NCBI RefSeq assembly: GCF_013618475.1
Contig: NZ_JABJVN010000001.1
Span: 124,001-188,000 of the forward strand
Direction: 5' to 3'
DNA: 64,000 bases
From: Saccharibacillus deserti
Lineage (GTDB): Bacteria; Bacillota; Bacilli; Paenibacillales; Paenibacillaceae
In this document: in pieces, positions 35,455 to 47,556 of the stretch
How the letters are laid out: each line of letters opens with the position of its first letter
How positions within the stretch are numbered: the first letter of the stretch is position 1
Program-made: the position numbers and the translations under genes
Notes under the pieces: generated by a model
What the model was told of the DNA's origin: nothing
Databases searched by the model: none
What the model saw: only the letters and a program-made list of their open reading frames with translations

Positions 35455-36885
35455 ATGAAACGCGAAGAAGCGTTGGAATATATGAACCGTTACCTCGACC
35501 ATGACTTGAACGCGCAAGAAACGGAAAAATTGTTCCTTCATCTCGGCGACTCTCCGGAGGCACGGGCGGATTTTGATTTTCTTCAGGGTCTGTCGGACAA
35601 ACTGGAATCGCTGCCCGACGTGACGCCGCCGATCAGCCTGGTCGATTCGATCCTGCCCCGGCTGGAAGAACTCGACCGCACGGCTGCGGCCGCCGCTCCC
35701 AAGGCGGAACCCGAGAAATTGTCGGAGATGGAAAGCAAACGGATGTTTGGCGACGAGGTGTCTCAGCGCCGCAGGCCGGCCGGATTCTGGCGCTCCACTT
35801 TGGGCCGGACCGTCGGCGGCACGGCTGTGGCGGCCGCCGTATTGGGAATCTTCGTGGCCACTTACGAGCCGCAGGAAATGCCGAATGCGGAGATGACGTC
35901 TTCGACGGCCGTGTCCGGCGCAGTGGACGATACGCTCGTTCCGTCGGAACCGGCGCAGAAGACGGAGAGCCAGACGATGCCGGATGTCACCGATCCGAGT
36001 ACCGAAGCCAAATCGATTCAGCCGGAGACGAAGCTTGTACCCGGCGACGATACGGCCAACCAGAAGTCCGTGACACCGGAAGATTCTGCGGCGGACGGAG
36101 CTCCCGCCAACGAAGAGCCGAATCTGGATGCAGCTACACCGCAGGCAGATCTCCCGGCTTCGTCCGCCGAACCGGATCCTGCTCCGCCGTCCGAGTCCGA
36201 TGTTACAAATTCGGCCGAACCGGATACGGGTACGCCTGCGGGCAGTCAGAATCCGGACCGTTCGCAGACTCCGTCTGACGATTCGGCATCTTCGACCAAG
36301 TCCGAACCGAATACGGACCAAGCCCCGGATAAATCGTCCGAGCCGGACAAATCGGCTTCGGCCGGCACACGTACGGAAAAAGACCAGGATAAATCGGTCA
36401 AGTCCGGCGGCAAAGCACAGTCGGATAAATCGACCCCGGCCGCCAGTCCGCCTGCTTCGGGCAAAGAACCCGCTGCCAAAAGCGCAGAACCGGACAGTCA
36501 GCCGAACGAAGGGATCGAAACGTCCTCGGCTTCCGAAGAGGCTCCGGGCACTCCGGAAGAAAGCGAAATTTCCGATTCGGAAAGCGCCGATGCGGCTCCC
36601 GACCAAGCGGCAGACAGCCGGATATACGGGTTGACCATGGCTCCTTCGGAATGGAACTCGCCGGATAACGCTTACCGGGTCACGTATTCGGACAGTACGC
36701 TGAAGCTTCTGAAAGGCGACGGTTCCGCCGAACTGGGCAGCCGCAAGATAGACGGAAGCGTAGCCGGAGGCGTCTGGTCCGCGGACGGCAAAACGTTCAC
36801 GTACGATTTGATCAAGTCCGACGGCACCACGGCCCAGGAAACCTGGACCATCGAAGAAACCCTGCTCAAACAGGGCGGCAAATAA
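35455..36885 (+). CDS. Membrane anti-sigma factor with a long disordered extracytoplasmic region
   Basis: 476 residues. Residues 1-60 resemble the anti-sigma domain fold (EALEYMNRYLDHDLNAQETE) but lack the HxxxCxxC zinc ligands. One membrane helix lies near 112-132 (TLGRTVGGTAVAAAVLGIFV). About 270 residues of Ser/Pro/Asp/Lys-rich low-complexity sequence follow, then a 75-residue C-terminal domain (RIYGLTMAPSEWNSPDNAYR ... WTIEETLLK). It starts right after the sigma stop. It should hold the sigma factor inactive at the membrane until an envelope signal acts. The role of the outer part is unknown. Confidence 0.85.
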   Translation: MKREEALEYMNRYLDHDLNAQETEKLFLHLGDSPEARADFDFLQGLSDKLESLPDVTPPISLVDSILPRLEELDRTAAAAAPKAEPEKLSEMESKRMFGDEVSQRRRPAGFWRSTLGRTVGGTAVAAAVLGIFVATYEPQEMPNAEMTSSTAVSGAVDDTLVPSEPAQKTESQTMPDVTDPSTEAKSIQPETKLVPGDDTANQKSVTPEDSAADGAPANEEPNLDAATPQADLPASSAEPDPAPPSESDVTNSAEPDTGTPAGSQNPDRSQTPSDDSASSTKSEPNTDQAPDKSSEPDKSASAGTRTEKDQDKSVKSGGKAQSDKSTPAASPPASGKEPAAKSAEPDSQPNEGIETSSASEEAPGTPEESEISDSESADAAPDQAADSRIYGLTMAPSEWNSPDNAYRVTYSDSTLKLLKGDGSAELGSRKIDGSVAGGVWSADGKTFTYDLIKSDGTTAQETWTIEETLLKQGGK

Positions 36886-36891
36886 AAAATT

Positions 36892-36956
36892 ACCGGCCGC
36901 AGGCCGTTTCAAGAATCCGCCAGACGGAGGAAGAAACGTGCCCCGGCCGGTTTTTT
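36892..36956 (+). terminator. Terminator-like stem with a large loop
   Basis: ACCGGCC pairs with GGCCGGT across a 46-base loop that itself contains GTTTC / GAAAC, followed by six T residues. It follows the anti-sigma gene. Confidence 0.6.
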
Positions 36957-37121
36957 GTCGTTTGAGGCAGACGGAAGGAAGAACCCGATGTCCGGATGCG
37001 TTTTTCGGCGGAATTCGGTACAATGGGTACAGCGGGATGCCAAATGCTGCGCAGGCAGGCTCCCAACAATGCGGCGGACGATCGACGCGTCCGGCGGAAT
37101 CGGAAAAGAGGGTTAAGATCT

Positions 37122-38141
37122 ATGGATTTGAAAATGGCGGCCAAGCAGGTGAAAGCGGGCGAAGTATCGCCGCTCTATCTGTGTCACGGGACCGAAAAAT
37201 ATAGAATGAAGGAATTCGTTTCCCTGCTGGAAACGGAACTGATCGCCGAAGACCAGCGTTCTTTTGCTGTCGCGAATTACGATTTGGCGGAGACACCGAT
37301 CGAACTCGTGGTGGAAGAAGCGGAGACGGCTCCGTTCCTGTCGGAACGCAAACTGATCGTGGTGCGCGACAGCAGTCTGTTTACGGCAGGCAAAGAGTCG
37401 GCGAAAGTGGAACACCGGATCGAAAAGCTGCTGGAGTATCTCGCCAATCCGGCGGATTACAGTGTACTTGTTTTTCTGGCCTACGCCGAGAAGCTGGACG
37501 AGCGCAAAAAGCTGGTCAAAGCGTTCAAAGCTTCGGCTGCGGTAATTTCGTTTGCGCCGATGGGGGAGAGCGAACTGTCCGGCTGGGTGACCAAACAATT
37601 CGGCCGAAGTTCGGTTTCGATCGGACCGGAGGCGGCAGCCCTGCTGTTGAAACGGGCCGGCACATCGCTTGCGGGACTGTCGGGAGAGATCGAAAAACTG
37701 TCTCTGTTTGCGGGAAAAGGCGGTACGGTCGGAACGGACGATGTGGAAAAACTGGTGGCGATCGGAACGGAGCAAAGTGTGTTCGTGCTGGTCGAACATA
37801 TCGCCAATCTGAAACTGCAGCAGGCGCTCGACGTTTTCTACGATCTGCTCAAACAGCGGGAAGAGCCGATCAAGATTGTGTCGCTTATTGCGCGGCAGTT
37901 CCGGATTATTTTGCAGGTCAAAGAGATGTCCGGACAAAATTATTCGCAGCAGCAGATGGCGGGGCAGCTTGGGCTGCATCCGTATGCGGTCAAGATCGCT
38001 TCCGAGCAGGCAAGGCGGTTTGAGACGGTTCGGCTGCGGCATATTCTGTCTTCGATCGCGAAGCTGGATCACCAGATCAAGACCGGAGCGGTGGATAAAG
38101 TGTTCGGGCTGGAAATGTTTCTGCTGAGATTGGGAGCATAA
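37122..38141 (+). CDS. holA: DNA polymerase III subunit delta
   Basis: 339 residues. The N-terminal AAA+-like domain opens MDLKMAAKQVKAGEVSPLYL followed by CHGTEKYRMKE in place of a true P-loop. The C-terminal collar includes LFYDLLKQ-like helices (DVFYDLLKQREEPIKIVSLI) and LRHILSSIAKLDHQIKTG, the classic HolA ending. It opens the sliding clamp with delta' and tau. AGAGGG precedes ATG 37122; the frame is open for 42 more codons upstream, with no better site. Position between comEC and rpsT matches B. subtilis yqeN. Confidence 0.94.
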   Translation: MDLKMAAKQVKAGEVSPLYLCHGTEKYRMKEFVSLLETELIAEDQRSFAVANYDLAETPIELVVEEAETAPFLSERKLIVVRDSSLFTAGKESAKVEHRIEKLLEYLANPADYSVLVFLAYAEKLDERKKLVKAFKASAAVISFAPMGESELSGWVTKQFGRSSVSIGPEAAALLLKRAGTSLAGLSGEIEKLSLFAGKGGTVGTDDVEKLVAIGTEQSVFVLVEHIANLKLQQALDVFYDLLKQREEPIKIVSLIARQFRIILQVKEMSGQNYSQQQMAGQLGLHPYAVKIASEQARRFETVRLRHILSSIAKLDHQIKTGAVDKVFGLEMFLLRLGA

Positions 38142-38286
38142 ATGAAGGGCAGGGCCACAGCGGGTGCGCTTAAGGCGGCGGAATCGGGAATAGGGCGGTG
38201 GTCGGAGCGGCGGAAAAAGAATTTCCCCGGTGCCCGGCTGCCGCTTTTCTTTTTTTGTGGCAAAAATGGAAGTGGACAAAAACTTA

Positions 38287-38320
38287 AAAACCCCGATATC
38301 CTAAAGGATTCCGGGGTTTC
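38287..38320 (-). terminator. Terminator of rpsT
   Basis: CCCCG-ATATCC against GGAT-TCCGGGG, with an A run on the plus-strand left side that reads as T on the minus strand. Confidence 0.75.
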
Positions 38321-38366
38321 GTAAGCGGTGTTGTATCGTGCGATTATATCGCAAAACGCGATTGTC

Positions 38367-38642
38367 TTAGGCTTTTTCAGCTGTCAGAGCGTTCGCTTTT
38401 TTAGCGAGACGGGATTTTTTGCGCGCTGCCGCGTTCTTGTGGATCAGGCCTTTAGTTACGGCTTTATCCAGCTTCTGCGAAGCGTTCTTGACTGCAGTTT
38501 GGGCAGTTTCCACATCATTGCTTTCCAGTGCTGTCGTAGCGGTTTTTACTGCGCTGCGAAGTGCGGATTTTTGCGAAGCGTTAAGCGCACGGCGTTTCTC
38601 GTTCGTTTTCACGCGTTTGATAGCGGATTTGATATTAGGCAT
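38367..38642 (-). CDS. rpsT: 30S ribosomal protein S20
   Basis: 91 residues, highly basic, starting [20 protein letters not shown], the standard S20 opening. It binds 16S rRNA in the small subunit. AGGAGG lies nine bases from the ATG at 38642; the ATG nine bases earlier is too close to be used. Convergent with holA and divergent from lepA, as in other Bacillales, but without the usual gpr and spoIIP genes between rpsT and lepA. Confidence 0.97.
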   Translation of the reverse strand: MPNIKSAIKRVKTNEKRRALNASQKSALRSAVKTATTALESNDVETAQTAVKNASQKLDKAVTKGLIHKNAAARKKSRLAKKANALTAEKA

Positions 38643-38888
38643 TGCATTCACCTCCTGTAAAGCATATACGAAACATCGAAAGTTTCACAACTTAAAGTAT
38701 CTTAGCATGGCGAGCGTAAAAAAGCAACCATTCCGCAAGATTTTAGATTTTGATTTTGCCGGAAACAAACGGTATTCCAAATTTAAGAGACTGCCGATCT
38801 TTTGGGAGCCCAAGTGGGATTGCTGGGACTATCCCCAACTGCTATAATAAATGGATTGATTCTTGTCAAATTGAGGCGGAGGTAAGGA

Positions 38889-40703
38889 ATGACTGACATT
38901 GCAGCAAGACAAAAGAAAATAAGAAACTTCTCTATTATAGCGCATATCGACCACGGCAAGTCCACGCTTGCCGACCGGATTCTCGAATATACGGGAGCCC
39001 TGACTTCACGCGAAATGCAGGAGCAGGTCCTGGATCAGATGGAGCTCGAACGCGAACGCGGCATCACGATCAAACTGCAGGCGGTCCGCCTGACGTACAA
39101 AGCCGACGACGGCGAAGAGTATCTGCTCAACCTGATCGACACGCCGGGACACGTCGACTTCACGTATGAAGTCTCGCGTTCCCTGGCCGCCTGCGAAGGC
39201 GCGCTTCTGGTCGTCGACGCCGCCCAGGGAATCGAAGCCCAGACCCTGGCCAACGTCTACCTGGCGCTCGATAATAATCTGGAGATTCTGCCGGTTATCA
39301 ACAAGATCGACCTGCCGAGCGCGGACCCGGAACGGGTCAAACAGGAAGTGGAAGACGTGATCGGCCTTGATGCAAGCGACGCCGTACTGGCTTCCGCCAA
39401 AGCGGGGATCGGCATCAAGGAGATTCTGGAACAAGTCGTGTCCAAAGTACCGGCGCCTACCGGCGATCCGGAACAACCGCTCAAAGCGTTGATCTTCGAT
39501 TCCCATTACGATCCGTACAAAGGGGTTATCGTCTATATCCGCGTACTGGACGGCAAGATCAAGTCCGGTTCCAAGATCAAAATGATGGCTTCCGGAAAAA
39601 CGTTCGAAGTAATCGAAGTCGGCGCTTTTATGCCGCGTATGACCATGGTGGACGAACTGAATGTCGGCGACGTAGGCTTCGTGGTTGCGGGCATGAAGTC
39701 CGTGGGCGACACGCAGGTCGGCGATACCATCACCGATGCGAAGAACCCGACAGCCGAACCGATGCCGGGTTACCGCAAGATCAACCCGATGGTGTTCTGC
39801 GGCCTTTATCCGATCGAATCTTCGGATTACAACGATCTGCGCGAAGCGCTCGAGAAGCTTCAGCTCAACGATGCTTCGCTCACGTTCGAGCCGGAAACGT
39901 CCAGCGCGCTGGGCTTCGGCTTCCGATGCGGATTCCTCGGTCTGCTTCATATGGACGTCATCCAGGAGCGGATCGAACGCGAATTCGATATTGCGCTTAT
40001 CACTACCGCACCAAGCGTAGTATACAAGATCGGATTGACCGACGGTTCCGTCATGCAGATCGACAACCCGTCGCACTATCCGGAAGTCGGACGGATCGAT
40101 TATGTCGAAGAGCCTTATGTCAAGGCAGCCGTCATCGTCCCGAACGATTACGTCGGAACCGTCATGGAACTGTGCCAGAACAAACGCGGCGAGTTCGTCA
40201 ATATGGAGTACCTCGATACGACGCGCGTTACGCTGACGTACCAGATTCCGCTGTCGGAAATCGTCTACGATTTCTTCGACCAGCTGAAGTCCGGTACCAA
40301 AGGATACGCTTCGTTCGATTACGAAGTATCCGGCTACCGCAAGTCCAATCTTGTCAAAATGGATATTCTGCTCAACGGCGAGCAGGTCGATGCGCTGTCG
40401 TTCATCGTCCACCGCGACCGCGGCTACCAGCGCGGCCGGATCATCTGCGCCAAACTGCGCGAGCTGATTCCGCGGCAGATGTTCGAAGTGCCGATCCAGG
40501 CTTCGATCGGAACGAAAGTCGTAGCGCGCGAAACCGTCAAAGCGATGCGCAAAAACGTCCTCGCCAAGTGTTACGGCGGCGACATCTCGCGTAAGCGCAA
40601 ACTGCTCGAGAAGCAAAAAGAAGGCAAAAAGCGGATGAAGCAGGTCGGCAACGTCGAAGTGCCTCAGGAAGCTTTCATGGCTGTGCTGAAGCTGGACGAG
40701 TAG
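38889..40703 (+). CDS. lepA: Elongation factor 4 (LepA)
   Basis: 604 residues, the normal length. It is a ribosome-associated GTPase that acts on stalled or mis-translocated ribosomes and in 30S assembly. G1 is [10 protein letters not shown]3 DTPGH, G4 NKID. The C-terminal domain ends [20 protein letters not shown], the LepA-specific tail. GGAGGTAAGG precedes the ATG. In a tract with hemW and hrcA as in B. subtilis. Confidence 0.97.
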   Translation: MTDIAARQKKIRNFSIIAHIDHGKSTLADRILEYTGALTSREMQEQVLDQMELERERGITIKLQAVRLTYKADDGEEYLLNLIDTPGHVDFTYEVSRSLAACEGALLVVDAAQGIEAQTLANVYLALDNNLEILPVINKIDLPSADPERVKQEVEDVIGLDASDAVLASAKAGIGIKEILEQVVSKVPAPTGDPEQPLKALIFDSHYDPYKGVIVYIRVLDGKIKSGSKIKMMASGKTFEVIEVGAFMPRMTMVDELNVGDVGFVVAGMKSVGDTQVGDTITDAKNPTAEPMPGYRKINPMVFCGLYPIESSDYNDLREALEKLQLNDASLTFEPETSSALGFGFRCGFLGLLHMDVIQERIEREFDIALITTAPSVVYKIGLTDGSVMQIDNPSHYPEVGRIDYVEEPYVKAAVIVPNDYVGTVMELCQNKRGEFVNMEYLDTTRVTLTYQIPLSEIVYDFFDQLKSGTKGYASFDYEVSGYRKSNLVKMDILLNGEQVDALSFIVHRDRGYQRGRIICAKLRELIPRQMFEVPIQASIGTKVVARETVKAMRKNVLAKCYGGDISRKRKLLEKQKEGKKRMKQVGNVEVPQEAFMAVLKLDE

Positions 40704-41350
40704 GCTTTCTTTTTATGCGGAGTAGGCGCGAAAGTTCAAGGGCGGCTCGGGTGCGGCAGTTCGTGCCTCGGTCGGCCGGGAAAAGGGATCGGGCTTAACC
40801 GCCGTTGGAGTCGGGAAATAGGATGGAAGCCTAATAAGGTGGATTTCCCGATTTCCAAATGCGGCCGCTCCGCTTTTCGCCTCGATCCCTTTTCCCTCTC
40901 CCCGCCGCACGCCCGCTTACGCAGAGCCGCCCTTCCCGAGCCTGCTCCTCCGGCGTTTTTGGGGGAGTGGGGAAAGGGCGAAGGGGATGCGGCCTTGTCT
41001 GGGCCTGTTCCGCTTGAGAGAGAACCGTACACGTCAGTACATGTCATAAGTGAAACAAACAGTTTATAAATGAAAAACAGCGTGCGGAATATTCGCCGCT
41101 GCGCATGCAGAAGGAAAGCCGGACTCCGGCTTTCCTTTTTGAAGATTTAAGGCGCTTTTACGCGCCGGAATATTGGATAGAATCTGTCCAACCTTAGCAA
41201 AAAACGTATTTTTGCCCTTATCCTTTTTTACGTGCCGAGGTGAGCCGCGATTGAAGTCCCTTGCTCCGGGAGTGCTTCTCTGAGTGCTTTTCGGAACGCC
41301 GCCCTCGCCTCGTTCGCGTATTTCCCCATCTTAGTTAGGAGGCTCCACCC
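40704..41350. other. Gene-free region between lepA and hemW
   Basis: 647 bases. The first 350 are GC-rich with no credible gene. An intrinsic terminator AAGGAAAGCCGG / CCGGCTTTCCTT with T tract lies at 41111-41140. The rest is AT-rich leader. A TTAGGAGG site sits just before the hemW start. No RNA element was recognised. Confidence 0.5.
41111..41140 (+). terminator. Intrinsic terminator upstream of hemW
   Basis: AAGGAAAGCCGGA, CT loop, then CCGGCTTTCCTT and TTT. About 400 bases after lepA. Confidence 0.8.
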
Positions 41351-42544
41351 ATGACTACAGAACCCAACCGGAACCGCGCCGCAGCAGCGCCGGAAGCCGT
41401 CTATATCCATATTCCGTTTTGCACCAACAAATGCTTCTACTGCGATTTCAATTCGTATGTCCTCAAAGACCAGCCCGTGATGGATTATTTGCGCGCGCTT
41501 GACCGGGAAATGGAGCAGACCGTCGCGCTTACGCCTCCGGGCGTCATCAAGACCATCTTCGTCGGAGGCGGCACGCCTACCGTACTGAAGCCGGACGAAA
41601 TGGCCTTTTTCCTGGCATCGGTCCGCAAGCATTTTCCGAACTGGTCCGATGATATCGAATTTTCGATGGAAGCCAATCCCGGCACGACCGATCTCGACAA
41701 GATGATAGTGATGAAAGACGGCGGCGTGAACCGCGTCAGCTTCGGCGTACAGGCGTTCCAGAACAGTCTGCTCGGCGAAATCGGACGGATTCACAACACG
41801 GACGACGTGTACCGCTCGCTGGAAAACGCCCACAAGAGCGGTCTGCACAACCTGTCGATCGACCTGATGTTCGGGCTGCCGAACCAGACGGTCGCGATGT
41901 TGGACGAGAGCATCACGCGCGCGCTTGAACTCGATCTGCCGCATTACTCGATCTACAGCCTCAAAGTCGAAGAGAACACGCTGTTCCATACCCTTTTCAA
42001 CAAAAACAAACTGCCGCTTCCGAACGAAGACGACGAGCTGGCGATGTACAAGCTGCTCATGGACCGGATGAGGGGCGCGGGCTACAAGCAGTACGAGATC
42101 AGCAATTTCGCCAAACCCGGCAAAGAAAGCCTGCACAATATCACGTATTGGAAAAACGAAGATTATTACGGTTTCGGCGCGGGCGCGCACGGTTACGTCG
42201 GACGCAAGCGCCATATCAACATCAAAGGCGTCAATCCGTACAACGAAGCCGCGGGCAAAGGACTGCCGAGACTCGAAGAGTTCGAAGTGCCGCGCGAAGA
42301 AGCGATGGAAGACTTCATGATGGTCGGCCTGCGCATGCTGGACGGCATGGAGAGCGCGCGGTTCCGTGAGCAGTTCGGCGTACCGGTAGAAGAAATCTTC
42401 GCGGCTCCGCTCAAAAAGATGACGGATCTCGGACTCATCGAACGCCGGAGTGATCGGGAAGGCTACCGCCTGAGCGAAAAAGGCATTTTGTTCGGCAACG
42501 ACGTGTTCGGCGAATTTATCGGGTATTTGACGGTAGGCGCGTAA
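41351..42544 (+). CDS. hemW: Radical SAM protein HemW (heme chaperone)
   Basis: 397 residues. The 4Fe-4S cluster motif CxxxCxxC is CTNKCFYC (in IPFCTNKCFYCDFNSY), and the SAM-binding region includes FVGGGTPT. A C-terminal HemN-like domain follows (NITYWKNEDYYGFGAGAHGY). Formerly called HemN-like coproporphyrinogen oxidase, this subgroup lacks one Cys of true HemN (CxxxCxxCxC) and acts in heme transfer. AGGAGG supports the ATG. Confidence 0.94.
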   Translation: MTTEPNRNRAAAAPEAVYIHIPFCTNKCFYCDFNSYVLKDQPVMDYLRALDREMEQTVALTPPGVIKTIFVGGGTPTVLKPDEMAFFLASVRKHFPNWSDDIEFSMEANPGTTDLDKMIVMKDGGVNRVSFGVQAFQNSLLGEIGRIHNTDDVYRSLENAHKSGLHNLSIDLMFGLPNQTVAMLDESITRALELDLPHYSIYSLKVEENTLFHTLFNKNKLPLPNEDDELAMYKLLMDRMRGAGYKQYEISNFAKPGKESLHNITYWKNEDYYGFGAGAHGYVGRKRHINIKGVNPYNEAAGKGLPRLEEFEVPREEAMEDFMMVGLRMLDGMESARFREQFGVPVEEIFAAPLKKMTDLGLIERRSDREGYRLSEKGILFGNDVFGEFIGYLTVGA

Positions 42545-42959
42545 ACGTCCGAATGGAAGGATTCCGATTCCGGTGAAAAAGACAGCTATTATGCAAGAAA
42601 GCTTGAACCTGAAAAAGGGAGTCCGCCGTCTGCGCGGAAGCCTCCTTTGAAGAAAGCGCCGGGATTCTCCCGGCGTTTTTTTCATGGGACAGCCCTCAAC
42701 TGCCGATAACAACAACGAAGAAGAAAGGCGGCGGGGCAGTCGTGCGAACGCTCTCATTGGCTGCCGCCTTGCTGTTAGAAATCTGCGTGATCGGGTAAGA
42801 ACGGTCAAACGCTTTGATTTCCGTCAGTTAAAATTTTATGGGAGCATTCTTTTAAAAGTGTTGAAAAAGTATGCGTTATGATGTATATTTATCCAATCGA
42901 AAACTTATCCGACAGCTGGCGCTTTGGCGTCACGACTTGAACAGGGAGGTGAACGGCCG
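42545..42959. other. Intergenic region, hemW to ArgA-like gene
   Basis: 415 bases. A terminator (CGCCGGGA / TCCCGGCG plus seven T) is at 42657-42682. A sigma-A promoter, TTGAAA (42861-42866) - 17 - TATATT (42884-42889), serves the next gene. A 65-codon open frame between them has no ribosome site of note and is not called. Confidence 0.6.
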
Positions 42960-43430
42960 ATGCCCGCCGTTACCGTTGTATGCAGACAAGCGAATGCAGG
43001 AGATATTGAACCGCTGCATTCCATGATAGAAGAATATGCGCGCAGGGGAATCATGCTCCCGCGCTCCAAGGAAGTGCTGCGGCGCCAGATCGACAATTTT
43101 GTCGTGGCGGAAGAAGACGGCAGGGTCATCGGCTGCGGTTCTCTCTGTTTGCTGGGTCCGGATCTCGTAGAGATTCGCTCGCTCGGCATCATGGAAGGCA
43201 ACAAAGGCAAAGGGATCGGTTCCAAGCTGGTTACCCGCCTGATCGAACTTGCGATCCAGCAGCAGATTCCGAAGATTATCGCGCTCACTTACGAAGTCTC
43301 GTTTTTTGTGAAAAACGGCTTTACCGTCGTACCGATGGATGTGTTTCCGGAAAAAGTATGGACCGACTGTATCCATTGCGCCAAGCGCGATCGCTGCGAT
43401 GAAATCGCGGTACTCAAAATCATCGGCTGA
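42960..43430 (+). CDS. GNAT N-acetyltransferase, ArgA-like short form
   Basis: 156 residues. GNAT fold with the acetyl-CoA motif RSLGIMEGNKGKGIGSKLV. The C-terminal KVWTDCIHCAKRDRCDEIAV, with three Cys, is typical of short N-acetylglutamate synthases (first step of arginine synthesis), for example the mycobacterial form. AGGGAGGT nine bases before ATG 42960 fixes the start. It stands alone behind its own promoter. Function as NAGS is family inference. Confidence 0.8.
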   Translation: MPAVTVVCRQANAGDIEPLHSMIEEYARRGIMLPRSKEVLRRQIDNFVVAEEDGRVIGCGSLCLLGPDLVEIRSLGIMEGNKGKGIGSKLVTRLIELAIQQQIPKIIALTYEVSFFVKNGFTVVPMDVFPEKVWTDCIHCAKRDRCDEIAVLKIIG

Positions 43431-43480
43431 TTTTGTCCGCGGGCGAATGCGAAAACGTGCCGGCAAAGGCCAAACCGAAC

Positions 43481-43510
43481 TTGACAACGCCAAGTCCGGT
43501 TTGGTATTTT
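43481..43510 (+). promoter_or_regulatory. Sigma-A promoter of the heat-shock operon
   Basis: TTGACA (43481-43486), 18-base spacer, TATTTT (43505-43510). Operator CIRCE begins 11 bases downstream. Confidence 0.7.
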
Positions 43511-43521
43511 TGTATTAGAGT

Positions 43522-43548
43522 TTAGCACTCATTTGAATAGAGTGCTAA
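43522..43548. promoter_or_regulatory. CIRCE operator (HrcA binding site)
   Basis: TTAGCACTC - 9 bases - GAGTGCTAA, a perfect consensus CIRCE. HrcA bound here represses the whole operon until heat or unfolded protein draws GroEL away. Confidence 0.97.
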
Positions 43549-43598
43549 CGGAAGAAGGTTCCGATGCGCTCTTATCGATCCGGACAGGAGGGGATCTC

Positions 43599-44627
43599 GT
43601 GTTAAGCGAACGTCAGAGCATGATCTTGAACGCCATCGTGGACGACTACATCCGTTCGGCCGAACCGGTCGGGTCCCGCAGCATCTCCAAGCGGGGCGAT
43701 GTGGCGTTCAGTCCGGCGACGATCCGCAACGAAATGGCGGATTTGGAAGAACTGGGTTTTTTGGAACAGCCGCATACGTCGGCAGGACGTATTCCTTCCA
43801 ATAGAGGATACCGTTATTACGTCGATCATCTGGCTCCGCTGAAGCCGTTGAAAGCCGAAGATTTAAAACTGTTCAAGCAGCTCGCAGCCGAGAAGCTGAG
43901 CGCGGTGGAAGAAGTGGTTCAGCATGCCGGGACGATTCTGGCTTCGATGACCAATTATACGTCGATCCTGCTCGGTCCGGAGATGTTCAATACTTCGCTG
44001 CGCCATTTTCAACTGCTTCCGCTCAACGAGACGACGGCTGTCGCGATTATCGTAACCAGTACAGGCGAGGTCGAGAACCGAACCGTATCGATTCCGCCGG
44101 GACTGTCCGTTTCCGATATGGAACAAACGGTGACTCTGCTTAACGCCAAGTTGGCCGGGGTTCCGATGCACAAGCTGAAAGCGCGGCTGTACTCAGAAAT
44201 CGGCCAGGAAATCCAGCGTCACGCGGAACACTACGAAGAACTGATGAAGCTGCTCGACGATTCGTTTACGAGCGGCAAAGATCAGAAAGTGTTCTTGAGC
44301 GGAACGACCAATATGCTGATCCAGCCCGAATTCAGGGATATCGGCAAGCTGAAGACCGTGCTCGATCTGCTAGAGGAGACGCCGACGCTTACCCGTCTGC
44401 TGAACTCCGACCAGAAGGGAATTCAAGTCAAGATCGGCAGCGAGAATGTGCATCAGGCCTTCGTGAACTGCAGCCTGATCACGGCGACGTATTCGCTCGA
44501 CGGCGAAGCGTTCGGCACGATCGGCATACTGGGTCCGACCCGGATGGAATATGCCAAAGTGATCGGAACGCTTGATCTGCTGTCGCGGGCGATGAGCCGT
44601 GCGCTTGGAGGCCGGTACGGAGCGTAA
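43599..44627 (+). CDS. hrcA: Heat-inducible transcription repressor HrcA
   Basis: 342 residues. N-terminal winged helix LSERQSMILNAIVDDYIRSA, then EPVGSRSISKRGDVAFSPAT; the C-terminal part is the GAF-like HrcA domain. GTG 43599 with GGAGGGG is the family start; an upstream in-frame ATG at 43533 would lie inside CIRCE. First gene of hrcA-grpE-dnaK-dnaJ. Confidence 0.96.
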   Translation: MLSERQSMILNAIVDDYIRSAEPVGSRSISKRGDVAFSPATIRNEMADLEELGFLEQPHTSAGRIPSNRGYRYYVDHLAPLKPLKAEDLKLFKQLAAEKLSAVEEVVQHAGTILASMTNYTSILLGPEMFNTSLRHFQLLPLNETTAVAIIVTSTGEVENRTVSIPPGLSVSDMEQTVTLLNAKLAGVPMHKLKARLYSEIGQEIQRHAEHYEELMKLLDDSFTSGKDQKVFLSGTTNMLIQPEFRDIGKLKTVLDLLEETPTLTRLLNSDQKGIQVKIGSENVHQAFVNCSLITATYSLDGEAFGTIGILGPTRMEYAKVIGTLDLLSRAMSRALGGRYGA

Positions 44628-44741
44628 CCCGGCAGGAAATTTGTTGGCAACCATCTAATTTTATTCGGTTTAACGGACAGGACCTGTACGGCTGGACCGT
44701 CAGGGCGTCCGTTGCGATCCACACAAGGAGGTGAATGCATC

Positions 44742-45326
44742 TTGAGTAAGGAACAGCCGTTATACCCGGAGAACGAAGTGGAAGTTAAGGAAGAACAGCA
44801 GGATGCAGAAACAGCCGGGAATCCGGCGGAAGACGCACAAGCGGAAGCCGGTGAAGTAATTTCGGTCGAAGAGCTTCAGGCGCGTGTTCAAGCTTTGTCG
44901 GCGCAGTCCGAGGAATATATGCAGCGTCTGGCCCGTTCGCAGGCCGACTTTGATAATTTCCGCAAGCGCACGATCCGTGAAAAAGAAGAATTGGGCAAAT
45001 ATGCTTCTTCGAAACTGATCTCCGAGCTTGTGCCGGTTATCGACAACTTCAGCCGCGCTCTGGACACGACGCCGGAAGGCGAGAACGCGGAATCGTTCGT
45101 AAAAGGCGTGAAGATGATCCACCGGCAGTTCGAAAACGTGCTTCAGGCGGAAGGCCTGACCGCGATGGAGACCGTCGGACAACCTTTTAATCCGGAATTC
45201 CATCAAGCCGTTATGACGGTGGAAAGCGATGAAGTCGAAGAAGGCATCGTCGTGGAAGAACTGCAAAAAGGCTATATGCTGAAAGATAAAGTGCTTCGTC
45301 CCGCCATGGTGAAAGTCAGCGGATAA
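44742..45326 (+). CDS. grpE: Nucleotide exchange factor GrpE
   Basis: 194 residues. An acidic disordered start, a long coiled-coil (QARVQALSAQSEEYMQRLAR), and the beta domain ending YMLKDKVLRPAMVKVSG. It releases ADP from DnaK. The start is TTG 44742 eight bases after AAGGAGGTG; no in-frame ATG is placed well. Confidence 0.95.
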   Translation: MSKEQPLYPENEVEVKEEQQDAETAGNPAEDAQAEAGEVISVEELQARVQALSAQSEEYMQRLARSQADFDNFRKRTIREKEELGKYASSKLISELVPVIDNFSRALDTTPEGENAESFVKGVKMIHRQFENVLQAEGLTAMETVGQPFNPEFHQAVMTVESDEVEEGIVVEELQKGYMLKDKVLRPAMVKVSG

Positions 45327-47363
<2,037 letters not shown>

Positions 47364-47556
47364 TCGGTATCCGTGCCGGTTTGAATTAATAAGAAACAAG
47401 CCCGCCCCCGCTTTTTGGCGGACGGGCCGGCTGGGGAGGTCAGGCCGGGTCATCCCGGATCGGACTTCCCTTTTCTTGGGTTTTGGGCAGAACGGAAGGC
47501 GAAGCCGCCTTTGGCAAGAGAAACGATTATGAGCATAAAGGAGTTGGAGTGCAGCG

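Noticed and set aside
42684-42881. 65-codon open frame after the hemW terminator
   Set aside because: No good ribosome site, overlaps the promoter of the next gene, and resembles nothing.
47400-47430. Terminator between dnaK and dnaJ
   Set aside because: The GC-rich hairpin lacks a T run; more likely a processing or stability hairpin within the operon.
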